DNA of 25,237 nucleotides, taken from HGM13233 sp900762805 (GTDB taxonomy: Bacteria > Bacillota > Clostridia > Oscillospirales > Ruminococcaceae). Positions 5,777 to 12,510 of this stretch are shown in pieces (within the stretch, counting starts at the first letter, position 1; each line of letters opens with the position of its first letter). A program made the translations under genes and the position numbers. The notes beneath the pieces are model-generated. The model saw only the letters and a program-made list of their open reading frames with translations, made no database searches and was not told where the DNA came from. The stretch is from positions 1 through 25,237 of the forward strand of contig CALKMA010000035.1 of NCBI GenBank assembly GCA_937993755.1, in the 5' to 3' direction.

Positions 5777-8251
5777 TTAAATAAACAGCCCCGTGACGCT
5801 TTCGGGCGTGCTCCGCACGGCCTCCGGTGTGCCGGCCGCCACGATGCGCCCGCCGGCTTCGCCGCCGCCCGGTCCCATATCGATGATATAATCGGCGCTG
5901 CGTATGACGTCGAGGTCGTGCTCGATGACGATGACCGTCGCGCCGTTGTCGATGAGCGTCTGGAAAACGCCCAGCAGCGTCTGCACGTCAAGCGGGTGCA
6001 GGCCGATGGTCGGCTCGTCAAAGACAAAGAGCGAATTGCCCTGCGCGCGCCCCATCTCGCTGGCCAGCTTGAGACGCTGCGCCTCGCCGCCTGAAAGGCT
6101 GGGCGTTTCCTCACCCAGCGTCAGGTAGCCCAGCCCCAGCTCCTGCAGCACGCGCAGCCGCTGGGCGACCAGCTTCATGTCGGCGCAGGCCGAAAGCGCC
6201 GTGTTGATGTCCATATCCATCAGCTGGGGCAGCGTGAGGGTGCCGCCCTGCCGTGTTTGATGGCGCACGCGGCCGGCCTCCTTGCCGTAGCGGCTGCCGC
6301 GGCAGTCGGGGCAGGGGATATCGACGTCGGGCAAAAACTGCACGTCGAGACTGATAACGCCGGTGCCGTCGCAGGTGGGGCAGCGCAGGCGGCCGGTGTT
6401 GTAGGAAAAATCGCCCGCCTTGTAGCCGAGCGTTCTGGCGTCAGGCGTGCGGGCAAAGAGCTTGCGCAGCTCGTCATGCACGTTGGCATAGGTCGCCACC
6501 GTTGACCGCACGTTGATGCCGATGGGTGTGGCGTCGATCAGCTTGACCTGCGTGATGCCGGCCGGCTCGACCGACAGGACGTGCGCCGGCAGCGGCTCGC
6601 CGCGGACGGCCGCCGTCAGACCCGGCACCAGGCTTTCGAGGATGAGCGTTGTTTTGCCGGAGCCGGAAACGCCGGTGACCACCGTCAGGCGGCCCTTGGG
6701 GATGTCAGCCTCAAGCGGCCGGACGGTGTGGATGGCGCCCGTTGAAAGGTGCAGCCGCCCCTCGCTGAACAGCGTCGCAGCCGGTGTGCGCGGGCGTGAG
6801 ACGCCGGCCCGCCCGGCCATGAAGGGCCCTATTTTTGATTCGGGCGACGCCTTGATATCGGAAACCGTGCCCTCGGCGATGACCCGTCCGCCGCCGGCGC
6901 CGGCCTCCGGCCCCATTTCGATGAGCCAGTCGGCCTCGCCGAGTATCTGTGTGTCGTGATCGACCAGCAGCACCGAGTTGCCGTCGGCCACCAGATCGTG
7001 CATGACGCCGCACAGCCCCACGATGTTGGCCGGGTGCAGGCCGATGGACGGCTCATCAAGCACATACAGCACGCCGGTCGTGCGGTTGCGCACGGCGCGG
7101 GCCAGCTGCATCCGCTGCCGTTCCCCCGTTGAAAGGGTCGAGGCGGCGCGGTCGAGCGTCAGATAGCCCAGCCCTAGGTCGAGCAGCCGGCGGGCGGCCA
7201 GCCGGAAGGAGTCGCAGATGCTCTGCGCCATGGGGCGCATTTCGTCGGGCAGCGAGGTCGGCAGGCCGGCCACCCAATTGGTCAGGTCGGCCAGCGTCAT
7301 GCGGCAGGCCGCGTCGAGCGGGATGCCGCGCAGCAGGGGAGCGCGGGCGGCCTCCGACAGCCGCGAGCCGCCGCAGGCGGGGCATGGCTCCATTTTAAGG
7401 AATTTTTCCACGCGCTTCATGCCCGTCTCGTCCTTGACCTTGGCAAGCGCGTTTTCCACCGTGTGGACGGCGCTGTAATAGGTAAAATCCAGCTCGGCGG
7501 CGTCGTTGGAGCTTTTGGCTTTGTAGAAAATATGCTTTTTCACGGCGGGGCCGTCGTAGACGATCTCCTTTTCCTCCGGCGTCAGCTCGCGGAAGGGCAC
7601 ATCGGTGCGCACGCCCATGGCGCGGCAGACGTCGGTCATCAGCGACCACATGAGCGTTTTCCACGGGGCGACGGCGCCCTCGTCGATGGTGAGCGAGGGG
7701 TCGGGCACCAGCGTGGCGCGGTCCACGGTGCGCACGGTGCCGGTGCCGTCGCAGGTGCGGCAGGCCCCCTGCGAATTGAAGGCCAGCTCCTCGGCCGAGG
7801 GAGCAAAGAAGCGCGAGCCGCAGACGGGGCAGACCAGCTCGTGCCCGGCGGCGACGGCCAGCGTCGGCGGCAGATAGTGCCCGTTGGGGCAGCGGTGGCT
7901 GGCAAGGCGCGAATACATCAGGCGCAGGCTGTTGAGCAGCTCGGTGCCGGTGCCGAAGGTGCTGCGGATGCCCGGCACACCCGGCCGCTGGTGCAGCGCC
8001 AGCGCGGCGGGGACATAAAGCACCTCATCCACCTGCGCTTTGGCGGCCTGTGTCATGCGGCGGCGGGTGTAGGTCGAGAGCGATTCCAGATAGCGCCGCG
8101 AGCCTTCGGCATACAGCACGCCCAGCGCCAGCGACGATTTGCCGGAGCCGGAAACGCCCGCGATGCCGACGATCCGGTTGAGCGGCACATCGACGTCGAT
8201 ATTTTTGAGATTGTGGACCCGCGCACCGCGGACCCGGATATGGTCGATCAT
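5777..8251 (-). CDS. UvrA-like ABC ATPase (short UvrA paralogue)
   Basis: The product has 824 residues from MIDHIRVRGARVHNLKNIDV, the standard UvrA start. It has two ATPase modules: Walker A GVSGSGKSS (32-40) with signature LSTGERQRMQLA and VLDEPSIGLHP, then GVSGSGKTT with LSGGEAQRLKLA and FDEPTIGLHP. Zinc-finger pairs are present (CPVC...CRTCDGTG and CPTCDGTG...CPDCRGS). At 824 residues it is shorter than housekeeping UvrA (about 940), and one signature is LSTGE rather than LSGGE. This fits the UvrA2/drug-resistance paralogue group, which usually lacks the UvrB-binding part; the missing domain should be confirmed by alignment. It probably acts on DNA in damage or intercalator tolerance. A start further upstream is rejected because the extension is out of family and lies over a promoter at 8310-8339. 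Confidence 0.9.
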   Translation of the reverse strand: MIDHIRVRGARVHNLKNIDVDVPLNRIVGIAGVSGSGKSSLALGVLYAEGSRRYLESLSTYTRRRMTQAAKAQVDEVLYVPAALALHQRPGVPGIRSTFGTGTELLNSLRLMYSRLASHRCPNGHYLPPTLAVAAGHELVCPVCGSRFFAPSAEELAFNSQGACRTCDGTGTVRTVDRATLVPDPSLTIDEGAVAPWKTLMWSLMTDVCRAMGVRTDVPFRELTPEEKEIVYDGPAVKKHIFYKAKSSNDAAELDFTYYSAVHTVENALAKVKDETGMKRVEKFLKMEPCPACGGSRLSEAARAPLLRGIPLDAACRMTLADLTNWVAGLPTSLPDEMRPMAQSICDSFRLAARRLLDLGLGYLTLDRAASTLSTGERQRMQLARAVRNRTTGVLYVLDEPSIGLHPANIVGLCGVMHDLVADGNSVLLVDHDTQILGEADWLIEMGPEAGAGGGRVIAEGTVSDIKASPESKIGPFMAGRAGVSRPRTPAATLFSEGRLHLSTGAIHTVRPLEADIPKGRLTVVTGVSGSGKTTLILESLVPGLTAAVRGEPLPAHVLSVEPAGITQVKLIDATPIGINVRSTVATYANVHDELRKLFARTPDARTLGYKAGDFSYNTGRLRCPTCDGTGVISLDVQFLPDVDIPCPDCRGSRYGKEAGRVRHQTRQGGTLTLPQLMDMDINTALSACADMKLVAQRLRVLQELGLGYLTLGEETPSLSGGEAQRLKLASEMGRAQGNSLFVFDEPTIGLHPLDVQTLLGVFQTLIDNGATVIVIEHDLDVIRSADYIIDMGPGGGEAGGRIVAAGTPEAVRSTPESVTGLFI

Positions 8252-8520
8252 GAGGTCTGCACTTTCATTTGTGTGATGGCCGCCGGCCGGCGCGCGGCGG
8301 CATGATAATAGGATAGCACAGCAGCCCCCGCGTTTGCAAGCGGAGAGAGAGAAAGGCTGATATACATAAGCTTCATGAAGTCGATCTCCCGATCCAGCTC
8401 CGCGTTTTTGATCCTTTTGAGCCGTGCGTTCAGCTTCTTCAGCGCCTCGCGCGGAATGTCGCTTTCCTTTGCCGCGGGATAATTTTCTATGATGATGTAC
8501 GGCTTCCTGCTGACCGCCAT
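8248..8520 (-). CDS. Small hypothetical reading frame ending at the uvrA-like start
   Basis: The frame has 90 residues from an ATG at 8520 and ends in ATGA overlap with the uvrA-like start. The first two thirds look protein-like (KPYIIIENYPAAKESDIPRE, then a Lys/Arg-rich helix up to MKLMYI). The last 30 residues are read from what appears to be the uvrA promoter and leader, and are Ala/Pro-rich like random GC-rich DNA. There is no ribosome site before the ATG, and the upstream DNA is a hydrolase fragment. I do not recognise the family. It is most likely the surviving part of a gene that lost its beginning or end when the dead-gene island formed, so expression is doubtful. Confidence 0.3.
   Translation of the reverse strand: MAVSRKPYIIIENYPAAKESDIPREALKKLNARLKRIKNAELDREIDFMKLMYISLSLSPLANAGAAVLSYYHAAARRPAAITQMKVQTS
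8310..8339 (-). promoter_or_regulatory. Probable promoter of the uvrA-like gene
   Basis: On the minus strand TTGCAA (8339-8334) lies 18 bp from TATCCT (8315-8310). The expected transcript would start near 8303, about 50 nt before the ATG at 8251. It lies at the point where the AT-richer dead-gene island gives way to GC-rich DNA. Confidence 0.45.
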
Positions 8521-8669
8521 CCGTTATAAGTCGGTGCAATAATATAGTAGTCCTTCTTCAAGTGCGAGTATACTATCTCTAGGCTCTCTGCGGGACAGAA
8601 GGACCCCACAAGCATTACAATCACTGCATTTTCAGAATTACCAAATGTTTGAAAAATCATTTGATGCAT
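8487..8669 (-). pseudogene. N-terminal fragment of an alpha/beta-hydrolase-like protein
   Basis: The frame starts at ATG 8669 (or 8660) behind a strong ribosome site (AGGAGG, 8678-8673). It reads MIFQTFGNSENAVIVMLVGS, then FCPAESLEIVYSHLKKDYYI and IAPTYNG. The beta-strand followed by 'LVGSFCPAESL' and 'YYIIAPTYNG' resembles the first strands and oxyanion turn of small alpha/beta hydrolases ('vmLHGsf...' then '..viaPtynG'). After PTYNG the family-like sequence ends and the frame runs into a stop; the nucleophile elbow is missing. The original gene was therefore cut shortly after its start. It lies directly downstream of the interrupted BAAT-type hydrolase and may have been in the same operon. 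Confidence 0.5.
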
Positions 8670-8732
8670 TTACCTCCTCTGCTAAATTCGCGCTTGTGGA
8701 GCATAGCGAAGTCATCGGTTTGCAGTGTGATA

Positions 8733-9662
8733 TTATACCTTGATCCATTCATGCAATGCCGCTGAAAGCCTTCTATCCACATCTTTCCTTGTAGCCTCAC
8801 ATTCATCCGGATGCTCTTTGGCTGAACGGAATATAAAACGCATGACAAATTTTAAGCCCACCGGCAGTGCGATCCTCAGCATGGATTCAGGCAATACAAA
8901 ATGCGTGCCATACTGATATGAAACCGCTTCATACTCACAATCGTGCGGGCGTTCTTTAAGCCGCTGATCCATGCGCCGGACATACTTGCCTACCTCCCAC
9001 AGGCCGTCGTCGTCTGCGCCAATCAGGATAAGCTTCCCCTTTATATTTTCAATTTTTATCATTTCATCCTCTGTATGCTCGCGATTCTTTTCGGAATCTA
9101 TAAACAGGCAGGTCGAGCGCTGAAAATCTCCGGAGCCTTTCGTTTCTTCCTCGATTTTTTTTCAATACGTTGGGTGTTCGTAGACAAACGGCATATATGC
9201 GAGCGGCTTTCCATGGTAGGAGAGCGTAGAGGTTCCCGTCACGGGCCACTCCCTGCAGCCGTCCTTTTTGCCCTGCTCAAATCCCTGCCACACAAAATCA
9301 CTGGCTGTCAGCCCGAATGTCAGCGTTATATTGGGAAAATATGACGCGGCCATCAGTGCTTCCATTCCCGCTGTACTCATTCCCATAATTCCGACTTTTC
9401 TGTTTCCGTGAGCCATCAGCCACTTGATTGCATTCTCGATTCTTTCAAGCGGACAATTGACGTGGCTGTAATTGTGTTTTCCCGGAGAGATGCAGAGAAC
9501 ATTGACACCATTTTTGTGCAGCCATTTTGCACCGCATTTTGCCATATAATCATTCGGATCATCTCCAAAAAGACCGATCATAGCACAGTCCGCCCCGCGC
9601 GGATTCTCATAATACGTGCCATAAAAGCCATCTTGTTCGATTTCAAAAAATAATTTTATCAT
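8733..9662 (-). pseudogene. BAAT-type acyl-CoA thioester hydrolase, interrupted by one in-frame TGA
   Basis: The ATG at 9662 (ribosome site GAAAGG) opens MIKLFFEIEQDGFYGTYYEN and continues with GADCAMIGLFGDDPNDYMAKCGAKWL and the nucleophile elbow GMSTAG. After FVYEHPTY a TGA (9164-9162) occurs where family members have Trp. The same frame then stays open for 142 codons: KKIEEETKGSGDFQR, the 'VENIKGKLILIGADDDGLW' block expected of the acid-residue region (here IENIKGKLILIGADDDGLW), and EAVSYQYGTHFVLPESM with the catalytic histidine. No indel is present; restoring the one codon would give about 309 residues, normal for the C-terminal hydrolase domain of the BAAT/acyl-CoA thioesterase family. 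TGA is used as a normal stop elsewhere in the window, so this is a nonsense mutation (or sequencing error). A second-half protein could start at ATG 9062 but would lack the nucleophile. Confidence 0.8.
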
Positions 9663-9781
9663 TGCCAACGCCTTTCATCAAATCCCGATTTGTCATGCTG
9701 ATTTAAAAGCATTAACCATAGCTCTTTGAACTTTTCCACCGCCTGTATTTACAAGCACCGCCACCTCGGAATAACCTCGAC

Positions 9782-10146
9782 TCATCGCACATTTCCCGCG
9801 CAGGCGATGCAGCTTTCGCCCGGCTTCAGCACTGGAAAGCCTTCGCCGGTGACGGTATCGTTTTTAAGGACTGTATCCTTAAAGCAGTTCATGCGTTCAC
9901 TGTCAATTTCGATGTACTCGTCCACATCGGAAAGCACCCATGTGGTAGTACCTTGACCTTCCGGCTGAATCATGAGCCGCACCGTGCCGCTGCCGTAGAT
10001 TTTGATGTAAGGCTTGCAAAGGCATAGAGACTTGTGACAGACAGGCTTGCGCCGCCCTCCGCTATGGTTTGCTGACCCTCATAGCTGTATTTGAACGGCT
10101 TGCGGGCGAAGGCGGCTGTGACGCGCCTGATTTCCCCATCGCGGGA
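9782..10146 (-). pseudogene. Phage distal-tail (Dit/siphovirus tail) protein, C-terminal remnant with frameshift
   Basis: The minus strand reads GEIRRVTAAFARKPFKYSYE, then YAFASL. After shifting frame at about 10011-10020 it continues KPYIKIYGSGTVRLMIQPEG and EYIEIDSERMNCFKDTVLKN, ending FPVLKPGESCIACAGNVR. The pattern 'F.s.P.IkiyG.Gt..l.i......i..id..e.id.e.m.cy......n......FP.L.pG.N.i..sG.v' is that of the C-terminal half of phage distal-tail proteins. The expected coding sequence contains AGCAAGC where the window has AGC only, a 4-bp loss consistent with slippage on a short repeat. The N-terminal half and all neighbouring phage genes are absent, so this is a scrap of a lost prophage. The last residues (CIACAGNVR) and early stop also show decay. 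Confidence 0.65.
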
Positions 10147-10192
10147 GGGTGCCCCATCGTGCGAAGAACAGAAGCTTTTTTGGCGGGCGGTC

Positions 10193-10221
10193 TTGACAGG
10201 GGAACAGGGTCGTGCTATACT
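10193..10221 (+). promoter_or_regulatory. Strong sigma-A-type promoter of the AbrB-ABC-2 operon
   Basis: TTGACA (10193-10198) lies 17 bp from TATACT (10216-10221), matching the consensus at eleven of twelve positions. Transcription should start near 10228. The start codon of the first gene is about 265 nt further on, an unusually long leader. Confidence 0.85.
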
Positions 10222-10227
10222 GCAATG

Positions 10228-10493
10228 TAAGAAAAGTATAACTTTTCGCATTAAATCAATTTGGGCTGCCGTCCAAGGGAAACCCGCAGCGCCGGCCGCT
10301 GACCGCAAGCTGCGCTGTTTTCAGGAAGACAGCACCGCAAGCAAAGGCGCTGGGCGCAAGCCGCGCACGACAAGCCTCCGCACTGTCGATCCAAGGGAAA
10401 GCGCTGCGGCCGGCGGGGCGGGCGGCTGGCCGCCGGCTTTTTGCAGGCCGGTGTGCCCTGCTCTGCGGCGCAGCCCCGACAGAAGGAGAAGCT
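10228..10493 (+). promoter_or_regulatory. Long structured leader of the AbrB-ABC-2 operon with an operator-like palindrome
   Basis: Close to the expected transcription start lies a perfect palindrome, GAAAAGTATAACTTTTC (10231-10247, 7-bp arms, ATA centre), a good candidate binding site for the AbrB-type protein encoded next. Further on the leader has two copies of CCAAGGGAAA (10273-10282 and 10391-10400), two of CCGCAAGC (10303-10310 and 10335-10342), a small hairpin around GCTGT...ACAGC and a terminator-like hairpin at 10407-10442. I compared it from memory with common riboswitch classes and found no match. It may be a structured cis-regulatory RNA or simply a long untranslated region. Confidence 0.5.
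10407..10442 (+). terminator. Terminator-like (attenuator) hairpin inside the leader
   Basis: GCCGGCGG and CCGCCGGC arms, with an alternative inner pairing GGCGGC/GCCGCC, are followed directly by TTTTT (10438-10442). It lies about 50 nt before the AbrB-like start codon and after the promoter, so it would stop transcription early unless an alternative fold forms. Confidence 0.5.
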
Positions 10494-10787
10494 ATGGTTT
10501 ACCGACCCGATGAAAGCCTGTTTATGGGCACCGTCAAGCTGGGGCCAAGGGGACAGATTGTCATCCCCAAGGAGGTGCGCGAGATGTTCGGCATCAAGCC
10601 GGGCGATATGCTGCTGCTGTTAGCCGATCGCCGGCGCGGCGTTGCTCTGCAGTCGATGAGCGCTGCCGCCCGCATGGCCGATGATATTTTTGCCGGCCGC
10701 AAGGAGGAGACCCCTCCCGCCGGCTCGGCGGAGGAGCGCGCGCGCTTTGCCGGCGCACTGCGTCAGACATTGGAGGAGGAAGAATGA
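10494..10787 (+). CDS. AbrB/SpoVT-type transcriptional regulator
   Basis: The product has 97 residues behind a strong site (AGAAGGAG). Residues 12-55 form the swapped-hairpin AbrB/MazE DNA-binding fold: GTVKLGPRGQIVIPKEVREM, then FGIKPGDMLLLLAD, with the invariant 'GQIVIPKEVR' and 'GI.PGD.L' phrases. The tail is an acidic, Ala-rich helix (AEERARFAGALRQTLEEEE) probably used for oligomerisation. Its last codons overlap the start of the ABC-2 ATPase by 4 bp. Such regulators preceding ABC-2 transporters are usually inferred to control their own operon; the palindrome at 10231 is the obvious candidate site. The inducing signal is unknown. Confidence 0.88.
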   Translation: MVYRPDESLFMGTVKLGPRGQIVIPKEVREMFGIKPGDMLLLLADRRRGVALQSMSAAARMADDIFAGRKEETPPAGSAEERARFAGALRQTLEEEE

Positions 10788-11527
10788 ACGTTTTGGAGGT
10801 GCGGGGGCTTTGCAAGCAGTACCCCGCGTTCCGGCTGGACAACGTATCGTTCGATCTGCCGGCGGGCGCCGTGATGGGCTTTATCGGGCGCAACGGCGCC
10901 GGCAAATCGACAACGCTCAAGGCTATGCTGGGGCTGGTTCACTCAGAGGCCGGCTCAGTGCGTATTTTCGGCGAGGATTTCACCCAAAATGAGCGCGCTG
11001 TCAAGCAGCGGCTCGGTATCGTGCTTGGCGGCATCGACTTCTACCCGCAGAAGCGGGTCAAAACGGTCGCCGCCGCCATCCGCCGCTTTTATGCGAGCTG
11101 GGATGAAAAGAAGTACCGCTATTATCTCGGCCTGTTCGATATCGACGAGAACAAGAAGGTATCGCAGCTGTCCTCCGGCATGAAGGTAAAGGTCATGATC
11201 GCCTTTGCACTGTCGCACGGCGCGCAGCTGCTCATTCTCGATGAGCCGACGTCGGGGCTGGATCCCGTTTCGCGTGACGAGCTGTGCGAGCTGTTCCGCC
11301 GCATCGTCGCCTCCGGCGAGCGCAGCATCCTGTTTTCCACCCATATCACCTCTGACCTTGAAAAGTGCGCATCGCATATCAACTTTATCAAGGACGGCGC
11401 GCTGCAGCACACCGACACCCTCGCCGGTTTTATTGCCCACTATTCGCAGGGCGGCGCGCCGCGCACGCTGGAGGATATCATCGTTTCTGTCGAAAGGAGG
11501 CCGCTTGATGAGGGCGCTGTTCTATAA
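10784..11527 (+). CDS. ABC-2 type transporter ATP-binding protein
   Basis: The product has 247 residues, with Walker A GRNGAGKST (35-43), Q-loop region GIVLGGIDFYPQK, the degenerate signature LSSGMKVKV, Walker B LLILDEPTSGLD and switch His in FSTHITSD. The 'LSSGM' signature and 'SHGAQLLILDEPTSGLDP' phrase are usual in the YtrB/BcrA-type ATPases of Firmicutes that pair with ABC2 membrane proteins for export of peptides, lipids or drugs. Start and stop overlap the neighbouring genes (4 bp upstream, 20 bp downstream), so all three are translationally coupled. Confidence 0.92.
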   Translation: MNVLEVRGLCKQYPAFRLDNVSFDLPAGAVMGFIGRNGAGKSTTLKAMLGLVHSEAGSVRIFGEDFTQNERAVKQRLGIVLGGIDFYPQKRVKTVAAAIRRFYASWDEKKYRYYLGLFDIDENKKVSQLSSGMKVKVMIAFALSHGAQLLILDEPTSGLDPVSRDELCELFRRIVASGERSILFSTHITSDLEKCASHINFIKDGALQHTDTLAGFIAHYSQGGAPRTLEDIIVSVERRPLDEGAVL

Positions 11528-12140
11528 GCAGATCGCGCTGGTCTGCCATCCCGCCACGCCGATGTTTATGTTGTTCGGGATCATGCTGCTCATTCCGAGC
11601 TATCCCTACACCGTTGCGTTTTTCTATGTCATGCTGGGTATCTTCTTCACGATGCTCAACGCCCGCGAGCAGAAGGATATCTTTTTTACGGCGCTGCTGC
11701 CGGTTCGCAAGCGCGACGTTGTGCGCGTCAACCTGCTGTTCGCCATGCTGCTGGAGCTGATCTCGGTCGTCATTGCGGGCTGCGTGATCCCGCTGGCCCA
11801 CCGGATCAATCCGGCCGGCAATCCCGTCGGCTTTGACGCCAGCCTTGCGCTGCTGGGCTTTGCCTTTATGCTGTTCGCGCTGTTCAACGGCATTTTCTTT
11901 CCCGTATTTTACAAAACGGCCTACCGTGTGGGCACGTCGTTCCTGCTCGCTGTCATTCCCGCGGCGCTGGTGATGGTGGCCGGCGAGGTGCTGACACATA
12001 TTCCGGCATTCGCCTGGCTTGACGGCGCTTATGACCCGCGTCATCTGGCCGTGCTGGCTGCCGGCCTGCTGCTCTGGGCGGCCGGCGGGTGGCTGGCCGG
12101 TCGGACTGCCTGTGCCAGCTATGAAAAGGTCGATCTCTGA
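11508..12140 (+). CDS. ABC-2 type transporter membrane protein (ABC2_membrane_5-like)
   Basis: The product has 210 residues from ATG 11508, set by a perfect AAAGGAGG site seven bases upstream; a longer open frame runs back through the ATPase gene but is its shadow. It has about six membrane segments (PMFMLFGIMLLIPSYPYTVA, FFYVMLGIFFTMLNAREQKD, LLELISVVIAGCVIPLAH, then three more). The 'YP.tvaFfYvmLGiFftmlnareqKDi.ftalLPvrKrdvV' block is the hallmark of the ABC2_membrane_5 group: after helix 2 a cytoplasmic loop carries the 'LPVRKRDVVRVNLL' coupling segment. It forms the pore for the ATPase before it. The substrate cannot be told from sequence. Confidence 0.85.
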   Translation: MRALFYKQIALVCHPATPMFMLFGIMLLIPSYPYTVAFFYVMLGIFFTMLNAREQKDIFFTALLPVRKRDVVRVNLLFAMLLELISVVIAGCVIPLAHRINPAGNPVGFDASLALLGFAFMLFALFNGIFFPVFYKTAYRVGTSFLLAVIPAALVMVAGEVLTHIPAFAWLDGAYDPRHLAVLAAGLLLWAAGGWLAGRTACASYEKVDL

Positions 12141-12510
12141 TACAGATAACCGCCAGCGGCGGATATAAGCAGGCCTCCGCCTGCCCGCCGCTGTTCTGCG
12201 GGCAGAGGCGCGGCGCCCGTGAAGGATAAGTTTGTGCGCCGGCCGGCACCGCGCTCTCTGTGCCGGCGCGCGGCGCGCCGCTTCGGGCCTTCGGCGGCGG
12301 GAGCGGCAAGCGACCCGCCGCGGCCAACAAAAGCTTCGCGCCGCGCGGCTGCTTCGGTAGCCGTGCGGCGCTTTCTTTTTGCTGCCCGGTGTGGTAAAAT
12401 AGCACTGTATCGGCGCGCCGGTCGGCGCGCTTTCCCGTGCGGGCTGCCGCGCCGGCGCTGCGGCGCTGACCGGCCCGCCCGGCGGGGCATAAGAAAGAGA
12501 GGAACGCGGC
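12141..12510. other. Intergenic stretch before recD2 with two hairpins
   Basis: No gene is supported. At 12165-12210 a hairpin can form between CTGCCCGC and GCGGGCAG, without a T-run. At 12338-12379 there is a clear terminator. A weak -10-like TAAAAT lies at 12395-12400 with no convincing -35, so the recD2 promoter is only guessed. The rest is very GC-rich and featureless. Confidence 0.5.
12338..12379 (+). terminator. Terminator of the AbrB-ABC-2 operon
   Basis: GCGCCGCGCGGCT pairs with AGCCGTGCGGCGC (13 bp, one G-T pair) around an 8-nt loop containing TTCG, followed by TTTCTTTTT. It separates the exporter operon from recD2. Confidence 0.85.

Noticed and set aside
8252..8539. A 96-residue N-terminal extension of the UvrA-like protein
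   Set aside because: The extension has no UvrA-like residues, covers a promoter (8310-8339), and the family start MIDHIRVRGARVHNL matches the ATG at 8251.
9162..9164. TGA read as tryptophan or selenocysteine
   Set aside because: TGA ends several intact genes here (for example the importer permease, recD2, thyX and cyclophilin), so no code change is likely, and no stem-loop of the selenocysteine type was evident after it.
9695..9793. A short minus-strand frame starting MSRGYSEVAVLVNTGGGKVQ downstream of the tail remnant
   Set aside because: It looks somewhat protein-like but is only about 30 residues, overlaps the decayed tail gene end, and matches no family I know.
10228..10493. Cobalamin, c-di-GMP or guanidine riboswitch in the AbrB leader
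   Set aside because: Single words such as AAGGGAAA resemble parts of these classes, but the ordered conserved blocks are missing.
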